Assembly (NCBI GenBank): GCA_013399015.1
Contig: VWZX01000778.1
Coordinates: 714,095 to 778,094 of the forward strand
Reading direction: 5' to 3'
Source: Galbula dea
Lineage: Eukaryota > Chordata > Aves > Piciformes > Galbulidae
DNA: 64,000 nucleotides
In this document: piece after piece, positions 11,785-23,640 of the stretch
How positions within the stretch are numbered: the stretch's first letter is position 1
Layout: every line of letters starts with the position of its first letter
The notes under the pieces: model-generated
What the model was told of the DNA's origin: nothing
Database searches by the model: none
What the model saw: the letters and a program-made list of their open reading frames with translations, nothing else
Program-made: the position numbers and the translations under genes

Positions 11785-14436
11785 CAAGCTGCTGAGGGGA
11801 AGTGTTGCTGGGAAGCCCTGTGTTTCCCTGTGCTCCCTGTGCATCTCTGCAGGTCCTGCACAGCTCAGAGCAAACCTCTGTCACCAGGCAGCCCTCTACA
11901 TAACCCTTCAAGGCAGAGCACAGTCTGTCACCCTGCATTTACCCAAGTCACAAGTCTAGACCTTGCCTCCCAGCAAAATCACGTGTTCTGCAGCATCTCA
12001 TTTAGCTCAACACGTTCCTAATCCTGCCTTAGTGTTCTCCTTAAAGTTGACAGCCTTCCTTTAGTATGTGGCCTCTCATGAGGGAGCTATTTCACAGGGA
12101 TTTCCAATGTCTTGCTTGTAAAAGCTGCAAGTTTCCCTGTGAGCAGGAGATGGTGTTTTATTCCTCTGGTGCTGTTTCAGTTTCCTAAAGGAAGCACTTT
12201 GCTTCAAGAGGATGTCCTTGTAAATCTTTGTCCTTTTAAATTCAAAGGTCAATGATACTTTCTATATGCAAATTCAGTTGTTAAATGTATTGCACATTAC
12301 TACTCCTGGCAGATGGGAAAAACTGCAAATTTATCATGGTGATGGCTTCAGGAACAAAGTAAGTAATTATAGACACAGTATGACAACTAACAACAGTCTC
12401 TTTTATTCTCTAGTGCTTTCAGTAGCCTTTCACATGAGAGAAGAGAAATAGAAGGTTACCTTAGCTGCATGTCTAAATCCAAGCCAATATTATCACAAAC
12501 TGCAGTATATAGCCCTTATTATTACCCATTAGAATGTAATTTAACTTCTGCCCCCTTAATAAAACTCTTCCTTCAGTCACATTAATAAATACAGATTTAT
12601 TTTGCATTAAACTTTGCTTTTGTTTCTTGTTCACCATAAGGAGTTTTGAGCAGTTGGAAGGAGAATGTTTGCTGAGAGAATTTTTTTCTGGTCTTACTTC
12701 ATCCCCTGGATAATCCATGCTAAGACACCAAACTAGGGTTTGTTTTGAAGTAGCTGGTTTGTTTTCATGTTGATAATGGTGGCTGCAGGGTCTACATGGT
12801 CACAGCTCCACTGTGTAGGGTGTCACAGTAAGTGCAGCAGAGCACAGTCCAAGTATGTAGGTTACTAAAGAGGCAGAGAAATGGAGGCTTGTAGTCTTCT
12901 GGGTACAGGTGGAGACTTTGGTAGAGCTGCTCCCCATTGTTGGAGGGAACAGAAAGTGACAGGAGAGCCATAATTGCTCCTTGACAACATGAGGTTTCTG
13001 CTTGGCCGGGCAGGTCAACATCACTCAGGCATCACCCAGCCTTCCTGCTGCTGGGCTGAACTGGTTACTTCACTTACAGCCATCAACAGCAGGTGCCTGG
13101 GGGCAGGTTGTGCTCCCAGGTCTCCTATCTGCATCATCTCAGTTTAGTTTGGAGCTTTAGCTGTCCTTATAAACTCCACCATGTTTTCTTGCAGTAAGTT
13201 ACTATACCATGATCCTTTATGGATGGAATGATCTGCACTCCAAAGGGCTAATTAAATAAGCCATAAATCTGCAAGGGAATGAGTACTTCAAGAGCAAGAA
13301 TTCTTTTAAATCTAATAAGAAATCTCTTTAAAAAAATCATGTTCTAACCACAAATGATAGAAACATAGCTTGACATTACTGCTGGCAGAATGATATAAAC
13401 TTCAGTGCAGTGATGTATACAGAGCTATGGAGAGACTGCATAGAAATTCAGAGGGTAATATAATATTCATAAACAGCCAAAGGAAAATCCATAACTGGAC
13501 TAACATCTGGTGCCTCACATATCACTTTTCTAGTGTTTTGGGAAAATCAAACTAATTCCATTGGCACTTATGTTACTGGAGAAGAAACCAGGTCATGCTT
13601 TCATGAATGATGCTGAGCAATCCATTTTTGGACACAGGCAGGGAGGTTAAATCCAAAGCAGATATACATTGGTCAGCCATAAACTGCATGGCTTACTTTT
13701 GAACAATAAATCAGTGGAGGTGGCAAGACAGCAGAGCTAAGGAGCTTCCCAGAGCTGAGCAGAGGAGCAGGTACCTCCCTGGTATTAGGGAGAGTCTACA
13801 GTCAAGCTTAGATTTGACATGATTGAGCTCCTACCTCAAGAGTGTGCAAATCATTGCTCTCACAAAGATATAAAGATATAAAACTGGAGCTGTTCTGGTG
13901 GTGTTTATCAGCCCATCTCACTGGCTTCAGGGATACTACCCACTCCATAGCAGCTGAGAATATAACCTGGCTTGGCCAAACCAGGATTGCTCTGCCATAA
14001 AAGCCTGTAGGTGCTGTCTTACCTCGTGATGACTAGTGCAGTCTTCACAGGAAAACAACAGTGCACAGCTGCCCCTTCTGCCTCTCCTTGCACAATTAAT
14101 TCAGGTGGGCAGAAGTTTTGCTTCCTCCCCTAGAAGGAGGCACTGATAACAGAAGATTAACCCTCTTCCATTTAAATTATAGCTGGCAAGGAAAATGTTT
14201 TGTCCCTCCCCAGGCAAAGGGAAAGATCTTCTGGGGGATAAACTGTCTGATATGTAGCTGCTGCAAGTTGCCAGGGCTGTACTCCAATAGCCAGAGACTC
14301 CTTTAATATTTATCTAGTACTGATTTATTGCTGAGGTGAGCTGGGTGGTCTATGCATCTTATGCCTGCAAAGAGGTTTTTCTTAAATGTCTGAAAACAAA
14401 CTACTGCCCTCATCCTATAGTGCTAGCTTGGGCACG

Positions 14437-14460
14437 CCTCCTCCTCCTCCTCCTCTCCTC
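14437..14460. repeat. (CTC)n triplet microsatellite
   Basis: About eight imperfect CTC/TCC triplets, followed by CAGCAGCAG. Confidence 0.9.
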
Positions 14461-14574
14461 CAGCAGCAGAATCATGACTATATTTCTTGGTGTTCTGAAA
14501 CAAAAGTCAGTTCTTGACCTCTAACACATGTGCTAATGTGTTTGAGTGACTCCCTGGGTCTGCCATTTCTGCAT

Positions 14575-14838
14575 ACAGAATCCCAGCGTGGTGGAAGTTG
14601 GAAGGGACCTCTGGAGATTGTCCAGGGTCACCCAGAGCAGGTTGCCTGGGGTCATTTCCAGAAGGGTTTGGAATCTCTCCAGAGGAGGAGTCTCCACAGC
14701 CTCTCTGAGCTGCTTGGTCCAGTGCTCTGGCACCCTCACAGGAAAGAAGCTTCTCCCTATGTTCAGGTGGAACCTCCTGGGTTCCAGTTGGTGCCCATTC
14801 CCTTTTGTCCTGTCACTGGACACCACTGAAAAGAACCA
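14575..14838 (-). mobile_element. CR1 LINE, 3' end fragment (antisense)
   Basis: The plus strand shows AAGTTGGAAGGGACCTCTGG, CAGGGTCACCCAGAGCAGGT, TCTCCAGAGGAGGAGTCTCC, CACAGCCTCTCTGAGCTGCT, AGAAGCTTCTCCCTATGTTC, GTTCCAGTTGGTGCCCATTC and TGTCCTGTCACTGGACACCA. These blocks are collinear with the reverse complement of a CR1 3' region, so transcription of the element would run leftward. It is 5' truncated. Frames on both strands across it (14530-14845) are by-products of the repeat, not genes. Confidence 0.88.
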
Positions 14839-15664
14839 CATATAAAAATTATTCTGGCTGTTATTCTAAAAATTATTAAGCTGTAGATAAGCAGAATCAT
14901 TTAGGTAAACAATATAAGTAACAAGTACTAATTTAATAACTTCTATACACCTTTGTTGAGAAGAAAATGAAAGAAGAAAGGTCAGGCCATTTCTCAGGCA
15001 AGCCTTGTGCCATGGTCTGTGCAGCACTGCTGTTGGATTGTGATTTACTGAAAGCCATCCCTGTTCAGTGACCCTCAAGCTTGTGCTGTCACCAAAGGGG
15101 TGACACTGATGATCTCACAGCAGATCCAATAGTAAAATAGAAGCAGTAAGCACACTGCTGTGCAGACCTGACTCTCCAATGCTTCCTGTGAGATGCTGTG
15201 ACCTCAGTAACTGGAGCAATCAGATGCCTCATTCCCAGGAATGTGAATTGTCTGAGGTGTAATCACTCCAGGCATATGCTGTTAGATAATGTTCTCCAGC
15301 ACAGTGAGCTCCCTGGAAATACCTCATCTGAAGAATAGCTTTCTATTGCCATTCTGGATGCTCTCTAATTTTTTCCAGTATTCATCCTGCACTAATCTTT
15401 TCCACTCAGGTGTGTGGGAAATGACTGCAATCTTTCTTTCACATAGTTTTTCTTCAGTTAATCATTTGTCTTGAGCAACTGGTGCTGCAATGTTATGAGA
15501 CTTAGGATAAAATCCCAAGTGTTAATTTAGAAGTGGTAAGCTTCCCATCAGATTGAAGAGGTTCAGTAAGAGTCTTGTATCCAAAAGCATGAATTGGTTT
15601 CTTTTAACTCTGAGTTCTCAAGAACAAAAGATAACAAACCCACGCTTTCAAATAATGTGATAGT
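14839..15664. other. Unique non-coding sequence
   Basis: No gene or repeat is recognised between the two CR1 copies. A pyrimidine-rich acceptor-like stretch ends at CACTCAG (about 15409), without a convincing exon after it. Confidence 0.55.
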
Positions 15665-16381
15665 CCCTGCAGTGCTCTAAGCTTGGGGCAGAGGGGCTGG
15701 GAAGGTGCCTGGCAGAAGAGGACCTGGGAGTGTTACTTGACAGGGGCTGAAGATGAACCAGCAGTGTGCCCAGCTGGCCAAGAAGGCCAAGAGCATCCTG
15801 GCTTGGATCAGCAATAGTGTGGTCAGCAGGACTAGGGTCGGGATCACCCTCCTGTACTTGGCCCTGGTGAGGCCATATCTTGAATACTGGGTTCAGTTTT
15901 GGGCCCCTCACTACAAGTAGGACACTGAGTTGCTGGAGCATGTCCAGAGAAGGACAATGAAGTTGGTGAAGGTTCTAGAGCACAAATGCCATGAGGATCA
16001 GGTGAGGGAACTGGGGGTGTTTAGTCTAGAGGAGACTTGGGGAAGACCTCCTTGCTCTCTCCAACTCACTAAAAGGAGGTTGGAGTGAGATGGGGGTTGG
16101 TCTCTTCTCCCAGGTAACAGGAGCCAGGACAAGAGGAAATGGCTTCAAGTTGTGCCAGAGGAGGTTGAGGTTGGACATGAGGAAAAATGTCTTCCCTGCA
16201 AAAGTGGTTAAGCATTGAAAGAGGCTGTCTAGGGCAGTGGTGCAGTCACCATCCCTGGAGGTGTTCAAAAACCTGTCTAGATGTGGTGTTGAGGGAGGTA
16301 GTTCAGTGGTGACTTGGCAGTGTTAGTTAAGGGTTGGACTTGGTGATCTTGAAGGTCTTTTCCAAACTTAATGATTCTATA
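15665..16381 (+). mobile_element. CR1 LINE, 5'-truncated sense copy with ORF2 remnant
   Basis: This is the longest CR1 copy. It starts in the C-terminal part of ORF2 (GCAGTGCTCTAAGCTTGGGG, then GACCTGGGAGTGTTACTTGA, then CAGCAGTGTGCCCAGCTGGC, then AAGAAGGCCAAGAGCATCCT). It runs through the GGAGGTGTTCAAAAACCTGT block to the 3' tip GGTTGGACTTGGTGATCTTG, TCTTTTCCAAACTTAATGAT and TCTATAG. The ORF2 frame is broken: TAG at 15918-15920 replaces a lysine codon in the Tyr-Lys-Lys-Asp region, and bases are missing near 16035-16045. It is a dead copy. Antisense frames across it are shadows. Confidence 0.95.
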
Positions 16382-17176
16382 GTAGGTGAAAACTATTAAC
16401 TGTTTGCAGGCTACTGCAGAGCTGCTTATGGCCTGCTTGTCTTCTCCATCTTCAGAGCCTTTTGTAAGGAGAGTTTGGTGCTAATTGGAGCACATGGTGA
16501 TCTTGCATAAAAGGTTTCAGTATGCAGTCCAAACTCACAGAATAAGCTTGCTCTGACTTAAAGCTTCAGGTCTGCCAGGCATTTAACAGCCAGCTTTACA
16601 GAGCAGTAAATATAAGAACATGTAAATAATTTTCTAGGACCTGGAATGGCATTAAAATTTCTGAGGCATGTAGAAAATCCCAGAGAGCTTGTAAAATGGA
16701 GCTGTTTCCCATATTAATAAGTGGTTAAAAATGTGAAATTCACAACTTCAGAATAAGCTAATGCAGGCCTGGAAGGGCTTGTTCAGAGAAAAACTTATCC
16801 AAGTGTCCTCTCCTCTATAGGAATATAACTGAAGCAGATTCTTAGTCAGTTGACTTCAGTGTTCAGTGGATGTTCTGGGCTCTGCCTGCAATCCCCAGCA
16901 AATGCCTTCAGAAATACATAAATAATGCAAGTAAATGAATTATAACAAATATAATAAATGTACAATAAATAAGATGAATTATGCATAAACACACATTTGT
17001 AAGTATGTGGCAGGCATAGATTTACAATATAAATAATTAAGCTTCTGGAGAAGAGATTTTTCTTAGTTTTGAATATTCAGAAAAGCACCTGTTTTTCTGA
17101 TGAAGTCCTGGCTACTCCTTCAACTTCATTAGATTTAGCCAGTTCAGAAGGCCACAGATCAACGTATTTCTGCTGC
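16382..17176. other. Unique sequence with an AT-rich patch
   Basis: No gene is recognised. 16915-17040 is very AT-rich, with repeated AAATAA/AATAAAT words, and looks like low-complexity drift. Confidence 0.55.
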
Positions 17177-17236
17177 CCATGGTAGGGGAGTTGCAACTGT
17201 CTGATCTTTAAGGTCCCTTCCAACCCATTCTATGAT
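17177..17236 (+). mobile_element. CR1 LINE, 3' tip only
   Basis: About 60 bases match the end of a CR1: CCATGGTAGGGGAGTTGCAA, then TGATCTTTAAGGTCCCTTCC, then AACCCATTCTATGAT. It is extremely 5' truncated. The short length leaves some doubt, but three consecutive diagnostic blocks and the terminal ATTCTATGAT make the call good. Confidence 0.8.
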
Positions 17237-18018
17237 ATCACTTGTGATGATCTATAATTTTTTTTCTCTCTTGATTTGGCTTGGGAGATTTTTGTCCTTT
17301 CAGTGACATTTCAGGGCCCATTTTGGTCAATGTGTAAATGTAGAGCTCCCAGTGATTGATGCATTTTTGTTACAAAATGCCATGGCTTCAGTGGGAATTT
17401 TAGTTGAGTATAGATTACAGGATCAAGCTCTCTAAAGCCAAACAGCATTTCCAGCAATATTTACCAAACAATAGAGAATTTTGGAGGGTAGCCAAGCCCC
17501 ATGTGTGAATGTTAGCACTGCCCCTTGGCTAAATCCAAGCTGCTCCTTTGTCTCTGTGTCACCTCCTTTCCCCCATGTCATGTAATGGATAATAACACCT
17601 CTGGTCTGAATGCCCTATAAACATCATAAGTCTTGGCTGGTTTGGAGGGTTAAAGGGTGAAGAGCAATTAACAGGTGCTAGCTTTCTTGCTGCAATGTCT
17701 TGGGTAAGTGAAATAGCAGTAGAAGGAAGTGTCAAAACTGAGCTGCTGTGCAACAGCAGTGCCTTTGATTTTAATCACAAAGATTCTAAAATGAAAACAG
17801 AGCTTTGAAGTTTGGGTAAATATTATTAAACTTGCTCTCCTGTTCCTTCACCAGCATGATTTTGCCTGTGCATCCAGACTTAAAAGCTGTTATTGACACA
17901 CACAAATCTCCTTTAAAAATCTCCTTTCAAGTGGGTGCTGGTAACTGTGGCTGTGCTCTCTTACACTAAGCAGATTGGAATATAGCTTTTAAAAAATGAC
18001 CCTACATGAAAGACAGTT

Positions 18019-18038
18019 CCCTCCCCCCCCCACCCCCC
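18019..18038. repeat. C-rich homopolymer tract
   Basis: Twenty bases, all C apart from one T and one A. Confidence 0.9.
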
Positions 18039-18356
18039 AAAACCATTTTGAACAAAGTGAGTGCTGTTCCATCTCATAAAGACAGATGATTGACATTATA
18101 CAGGGTAGGAAATTTTTCTCTTCAGAATCATGACATTTTATTATAAAAGTAGAGATAATGCTGGGAGCTAGTAATTACACTACAGGCTCCTCCAACAAAA
18201 GATCCATGGGGGAAAGAAAAGAAACAATATGTCTTTACAAAGAATGCAATTAAGTAAAGGCAGATTAGAGAAGCCACTGAGGATAAGAGACATGCCTTAT
18301 TATCTCCAATGTGTAAATTTAATTTTCTTTTTTCCTAATAATTCTTATTTCCCCAG

Positions 18357-18537
18357 CATTTTTCCTCACTCTGTGGAGATCAACTTGCAGGAGCTTTATT
18401 TACCTATGGATGTCTTTAATATTTTCTGGTTGTGCACAGTAAAACAGCAAATAGAATTTGTTATTGATGTGCAAACAACCTTTCTGTCTCAGAAAAGAAA
18501 GATATTTTTGCAAAAGTCTTCTCCCTGGGGTAGATGA
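18357..18537 (+). other. Candidate terminal exon behind a strong acceptor
   Basis: A long pyrimidine-rich stretch (about 18318-18356, ending CCCCAG) is followed by an open frame of 59 sense codons, stopping with TGA at 18535-18537. The encoded peptide alternates hydrophobic and charged residues and ends in a basic stretch. I recognise no domain. The only donor-like GT near the end (GGGG|GTAGAT type) is weak, so it would have to be a last exon. With pyrimidine tracts this common in AT-rich DNA, chance is likely. Confidence 0.15.
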
Positions 18538-20699
18538 TGACATTAACATTTTTGTTAGGGGAGGAGTGGCTCCAAATTAAATCTTAAAATGATCAGTATT
18601 TATCAAAGCCACTCACAGAAGTAGAGGGGAAAGGTGAAATAGCTGAGTAAATATCATCAGCTCTGTATCTCTAAAGACAAAACTAAAAAGGCATTAAAAT
18701 AAGGATGGAAAGAACTCCTCTTAAGAATATTTATCAGAGGTGCTTCATCTTGGTGGCAAATCTAAGATGAGACATGCATGGCAATATCACTGGATGTGAG
18801 GAGCTTCTAATAACAGGTTAGGTTTCCTAAAAGTGGTATTTTATCCTCAGGACAAAGAATATCTGCTTTCATAACAGAAAGGATGTGTTGTAGATTAGTT
18901 CTGCACAAGTGAACAAGGAAAGGAGCAGCACTGTCTGCTAAATCAACCACTTCTGGTTATTATCCTGTTAATGCTTTTTCCTTGGCAAAAAGGAATGGTA
19001 GCCAAGGTGTTTCTGGAAAGCATACAAACAGGGTCTGTGTAAGTGGGAATGGGGAAGGAATTCTGCTCTAACCAGTAATGCTCATAGCAAATTCAGGTTG
19101 TAGGAAGGTTTAAAGATTCTGCTCCAGTTGTATTCACAGACAAACAAATGTGTGTGTTACCATTTTGGTTTTGTCAGATATAGAAATCTCTAAGTAGTCC
19201 TGTTCCATAACATGGAGACTTAAAGGAATCAAGATTTTTCTTCTTACCTACTTGATGACTTGGCAAAATATTGTCACAGCTCTGACTGCAGTGTCTGGAA
19301 GCAATCTGAGTTCTGGAGTGAGACTCTTGCTCCCTTGTGTTTCTGGACTCTGTGTAATGAATAAATTTTACATTTGATTGCAATATTTTTCATGTACTTG
19401 GTCATTAGGCAAGATTGTTAGTGAGGAGGAAAATTGTATTGTTGGAATTCATCTTACTTAGCTTTAGCTGTCTAAGATGTAGTCATGTGGGCAGAGGTGA
19501 CCATCTACTCTTCCTCTGGGAGTAAAGGAGAAAGGGGAACTTCCAAAGGGGGATTCCTCATGTGGCTTTGCTATCTGTGTTCAAAATGGGATGAATGACT
19601 ACTGAAGAAACTCACTGAGGGCATATATGAACTGGAGAGGAGTCTAACTGCTCCTTTGCACTACACTCTATGCCCTTTAGATGACTGAAGGTAGGTGAGG
19701 CAAGTCCTGTCTCATGTGACTTAGAGCTCTTACAGACATAGAGCAGACCTTGAGAGTGAATATTTGCACTTCAAAAATGATCAATGGATAAAAATTCATT
19801 TGTTGCTGAAATAGGTGAAATGTTTTGTATGCTGAACCCCACTGAGAACATAGCAACCTGTGCAGGAGCAATTCATGAACAGGGAAAGAGAAACAGATCA
19901 ATCCCTTCCTTAGGCTCAATTGGGAGATTTTCCCTAACTGGTATTCTGTGTTGAAGAAGGTCCTACCCAAAAGAGCTGCTGCTGAGAGGTGATGGCTTTC
20001 TGCCATTCCTGTCCTTGCATCATTAAAATGCAGCTGTTGTAACAGAGGAGTCTTGGACTTAATGCTATTGCCTTTGAGTAGATAACAGCAGCACAAACAG
20101 TAACAATCTCATTCACCATGTGTGCATCACTTGCACAAGGTACATTCCCTGCTCTTCCATCTATCTAGGAACCCTTCTGGTACCTGGCCTTCTGCTAATT
20201 GAGAATGCTGCACATTCAGGTATGTGAGCCATGAGCCTTGGCACTGAAAGGATAAGAAAAGACTTTCTAAATGAGATTTGTTTAGGCAGCATGTCATCAA
20301 ATGACCTGATAAGTAAGGACTCATCTGGATAATGATTAGGTTTTATGTACTATTACAAGGATTGATTTACCAGAAAGGCAGTGAGCTAAAAAACATATCT
20401 ACAGCAGATTTTATCTGGCTGAGCAAATTACCTGACAAGATATGCAGATCCAAAGCAGGCTTTTAATTTTCTGAAAGGGCAAGGTTTTGATTCCATATCC
20501 ACCATAAGGTGTATTTTATGTTATGAATAGCTCCACTTATTTTGAAGTTATTTAAAGAGCAAAATAATACTAGTTCCACAAAATTCTCTCTACCTTCAGT
20601 GGCAAACTTCAGTGCCCAGCTGAGGGAACTTCTTTTGCATGGTGATGTACTCAGTAGTCACATTTCTGGCATTTCATTCTTCATCACAATTTCTAGTGA

Positions 20700-20712
20700 T
20701 TTTTTTTTTTTT
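20700..20712. repeat. Poly-T run
   Basis: Thirteen consecutive T within AT-rich unique sequence; no retroposon body beside it. Confidence 0.9.
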
Positions 20713-21152
20713 AATTTGTTTTATCCTAGTGTGAGTAATTTGAAGTTTATTTTTTGATTACTTTAGGGACAGATCTAATATAAACAAATGTTGGTTGCAT
20801 ATTAAAATGACAGCATATGCAATGGCATGTACACTGGGCTAATATTCAGAACTTTGTACACTAAAGTGGCCTCATTCTTTTTGCACACTGTTTAATGAGG
20901 CTGTCTTTGGAAATCCTGGATGTGGGTGTGAATCCCACATGAAAAAAAATCTCTCTAACACCCTGCAGATACTCAGCTGGTTGCTGGTGTGGCTGCACTC
21001 TGTTCCCAGAAGGAGCAGTTCCTAGAAGTCCACAGTTTCATTTTGTATTACTTTCTTTGGAAAATATGCATCCAGTTCTGCAGTTTCAGATTCGTGAGAC
21101 TGCTTGGCAGAATGACACAAGGAATTATTTGAGTCGTATGTATATTGTGATG

Positions 21153-21195
21153 AATCACAGAATATTAGGAGTTGGAATTTGTGCAGACTTCCTGG
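21153..21195 (-). mobile_element. Possible CR1 3' tip (antisense), very short
   Basis: AATCACAGAATATTAGGAGT followed by TGGAATTTGTGCAGACTTCC resembles the first 40 bases of a reversed CR1 end (normally AATCACAGAAT, then TTGGAAGGGACCT). Only about 40 bases match and the second block is degraded, so this is a weak call. Confidence 0.4.
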
Positions 21196-21893
21196 GCAGT
21201 CTCTTGAAAAAGGAAGCCAGGTGAGAGGTGGAGCTTGTGTCTTTCAATGCATCCATGTCAATAGGTATTTTAGAAATGAACTCTTATTATTATTCTATTC
21301 ATATAGAATGGGGGACTTTTATTTCTGCTGCTGCTAAACATTTCATCTTTTTCTCCCCTTTTTCATTTCTCTGTATTTCTCCCTAAATTTGCCCTGTCCT
21401 AACATCAACTTTTTATAAGCAGGGCAACTGCCTTCCCATTTCCCACATCATGTTGTTACATCTATAATTTGAGTTTATCACAACCATCTGAGCTGTATGG
21501 CACATTTTATGGTACAAAGCAACCACCCCTGGAGGGAGAGGGATATCCCATCCCATTTATGGTTTTTAAGGAGTTTTGTATCATTTTCCAGCTAGTGAGG
21601 CCATAGTGTATGCTAACATCTAAGAAAACTCCCTCTTGTATGTGCTGTTTCTCTCAGCTGTGATGCTGATCTCAATCCTGCAAGCAGGAAGGAAACAGTA
21701 GGATCATTGCAGGATGTGCTAGGTGGGCAGTAGTGGTTGGGTACAGGTTCAAACACACTGGCTGGGGCTGGAGCAAAAGCTGAGGCTTGAAAATCAGTGA
21801 GCTGCTTGAAAATCAATGTGATTTTGTTTTCATCCTGCATCCCTCCCCCCCTTTGTTTTTTTTATGTGACTTTATCCAAGCAAAATCCAAAGT
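21196..21893. other. Unique non-coding sequence
   Basis: No gene is recognised. It ends in a C/T-rich stretch near 21840-21865, next to the following CR1 copy. Confidence 0.5.
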
Positions 21894-22428
21894 AGAATTC
21901 TTTTGGTTGAAAAAAACCTTGAAGTCCACCAAGTCCAGCTGTCAACTCTACACTGCCAGGACACCACTAAACCATGTCCCTCAGCACCATGTCTACATGT
22001 CTTTACAGTGACTCCACCACTGCCCTGGGCAGCCTGTGCCAGGGCTTGACAGCCCTTTTGGGAAAGACATTTTTCCTCATATCCATCCTAATCCTTGCCT
22101 GGCACAACTTGAGGCCATTTCCTCTTGTCCCATTTCTTGTTACCTGGAAGAAGAGACCAACCCTCACTTCACTCCAGTTTCCTTTTGGGAGTTGTAGAAA
22201 GCAAGGAAGTCTCCCTTGAGCCTCCTCTTCTCCAGACTAAACCACGCCAGTTCCTTCAGCTTCTCCTCATAAAACTTGTGCTCTAGACCCTTCCCCAGCT
22301 TCATTGCCCTTCTTTGGACAGGCTTCAGTACCTCAGTGTCCTTCTTATAGTAAGGGGCCCAAAAATGAACGCAGTATTCAAGGTGTGGCCTCAGCAATTC
22401 TGAGTGCAGGAGGACAATCACTGCCTAG
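21894..22428 (-). mobile_element. CR1 LINE, antisense copy with ORF2 remnant
   Basis: The plus strand reads a CR1 from its 3' tip into ORF2: a decayed GGTTGAAAAAAACCTTGAAG, then CACTGCCCTGGGCAGCCTGT, TGAGGCCATTTCCTCTTGTC, AGAAGAGACCAACCCTCACT, CTTGTGCTCTAGACCCTTCC, GCCCTTCTTTGGACAGGCTT and AGTATTCAAGGTGTGGCCTC. The terminal octamer repeats are no longer clear, so the 3' tip is eroded. It shares several substitutions with the copy at 30009, including the codon change that puts Tyr-Tyr in front of Lys-Lys-Asp, so the two probably belong to one subfamily. Confidence 0.93.
22164..22421 (-). pseudogene. CR1 ORF2 C-terminal remnant (reverse transcriptase protein tail)
   Basis: Within the antisense CR1 copy an 85-residue frame remains open and reads as the extreme C-terminal region of the CR1 ORF2 protein, downstream of the reverse transcriptase core. 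Recognisable pieces are LRPHLEYCVHFWAPYYKKD, RRAMKLGKGLEHK and FSLEKRRLKGD. The full ORF2 protein carries endonuclease and reverse transcriptase domains and is roughly ten times longer. None of its catalytic motifs is present here, and there is no promoter or upstream part. The frame has survived by chance and is not a gene. The methionine at 22421 has no meaning as a start. Confidence 0.85.
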
Positions 22429-23363
22429 AAGTTTTTCAAAGGCTCAGGAGCTCAATCCCTGAATTGCTCTTTCTGTTGGATTCAGTGTTGCCTTTGCCAC
22501 CTTATTTGCTCTAGTTCAACCCATTTCCCTGTGTAGAGTTCTGGAAAAGCTTCCTTGTGTTATTGTAGGGCTTTTTGTTGGGTTAGCTTTTTCCCTTGCA
22601 CAAAGCTGGAAGAAGCCTGGTTCATTTAAAAGGATGAGATTTGTTTCAACTTAGCAGATGTGCTCGAGACCACTTGTAAAACTACTTAGAGGCCTTGAAT
22701 ATAAATGACTGTTGCAAAGATTCTTTGTATTTAAAATGTAAGCATAGACAGATATTAATAATGAAAAAGGCCAATAAATGACCTTTTCCTCACTTTTATA
22801 AAGTAAATGCAGTATTGAATTTTTCATCTGGTGTTTTCTTTTGAAATGTGAAAGATCACAGCAATGAGAGCAGGTGAATTAGGTTATATTCTCCCCAGCT
22901 GCAGCCTTGATGCTGTAGCAGTGTTTGGATCCACAATAATTGTTTTTCCATTTATTCTGTATATTTTCTTGATTTCCACACAGTATTACTGCTTCACATT
23001 TTAATGAGCAATAGTTGAGTGTGATCTAATTGTATTCATTTTTACAAATGTAATAACATGGCTTTCTTCCTCTAAGCTTTCTGTGCTGCTGTGCCTGTAC
23101 TCTGTAGAAGTTCATTTGTCACATGGTCAATGGGGCACAATACTCCAACCATCCTGACATCAATCAGGAGCAACCCTAGAAGAGAAATAAGTTTGTGGGT
23201 AGCAAAAAATGGTTTCTGTGATGCTATTGCCTTATAATTAAAACCAATAAATCCATGCATTAAGAGTGGTTGCCTGGCTAAATTTCAGCACTAGGGAGAT
23301 GTGAGGGGGGATCCTGAGCAGGATGAAGGCAGGAAGGAAAGGGATAAAGATTCTGCTAGTACA
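22429..23363. other. Unique non-coding sequence
   Basis: No gene is recognised. The stretch around 22880-23040 is AT-rich with several TAAT/ATTA cores (for example CACAATAATTG) and could be a conserved element, but this cannot be judged from one sequence. Confidence 0.5.
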
Positions 23364-23640
23364 AATCATAGAATCATAGACTGGTTTGGGTTGCAAGGGA
23401 CCTCTAAAGGTTACCCAGTCCAACCCCCTACAGTGAGCAAAGACATCTGTAACTAGACCAGGTTACTCAGAGGCCCAAACAGCTTGCCCTGGAATGGTTC
23501 CAGGGATAAGGCATTTCTCACCTCTCTGGGTAACCTGGGCCTGTCTCACCACTCTCAGCATTTCATCACCCTTCCTGATAAATAGTCTGAGTCTTCTCTG
23601 TTTGAGAAACCCATTAAGCTCCTTTTGGTCAGACCAGTTT
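23364..23640 (-). mobile_element. CR1 LINE, 3' end (antisense) with intact tip
   Basis: The plus strand begins with the reversed terminal repeats AATCATAGAATCATAGACTG, then GGTTTGGGTTGCAAGGGACC, GTCCAACCCCC, CTAGACCAGGTTACTCAGAG, CTCTCTGGGTAACCTGGGCC and TCTCACCACTCTCAGCATTT. The terminal octamers are well kept, but the body after 23560 diverges. This lineage (GTTTGGGTTGGAAGGGACC type) differs from that at 21894 and matches the ends at 2676 and 59300. It has no coding part. Confidence 0.9.

Larger units (their letters stand above)
8110..14574. other. Unique non-coding sequence, repeat-poor
   Basis: More than 6 kb without a recognisable gene or interspersed repeat. Noteworthy points: an acceptor-like tract at 11640-11680 (listed separately); AT-rich, homeodomain-core-containing stretches near 9960-10060 and 13240-13340; and a CTC triplet run at 14437-14460. 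Open frames are short and lie equally on both strands. Two short minus-strand frames around 11631-11938 overlap the acceptor region and are taken as chance. Confidence 0.5.
17237..21152. other. Unique non-coding sequence
   Basis: Nearly 4 kb without a recognised gene or interspersed repeat. It contains a C homopolymer (18019-18038), a T run (20700-20712) and an acceptor-led open block at 18357-18537 (listed separately). A 140-codon minus frame at 19677-20096 is treated as chance. Confidence 0.5.

Noticed and set aside
14530..14845. Three overlapping frames of about 100 residues on both strands
   Set aside because: They lie entirely in the antisense CR1 fragment and are by-products of the repeat.
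15648..16268. Two minus-strand frames (97 and 80 residues)
   Set aside because: Antisense shadows of the sense CR1 copy.
19677..20096. 139-residue minus-strand frame
   Set aside because: No domain or splice support; a second frame overlaps it on the same strand.
21974..22219. 81-residue plus frame
   Set aside because: Antisense shadow of the CR1 copy whose real coding direction is minus.
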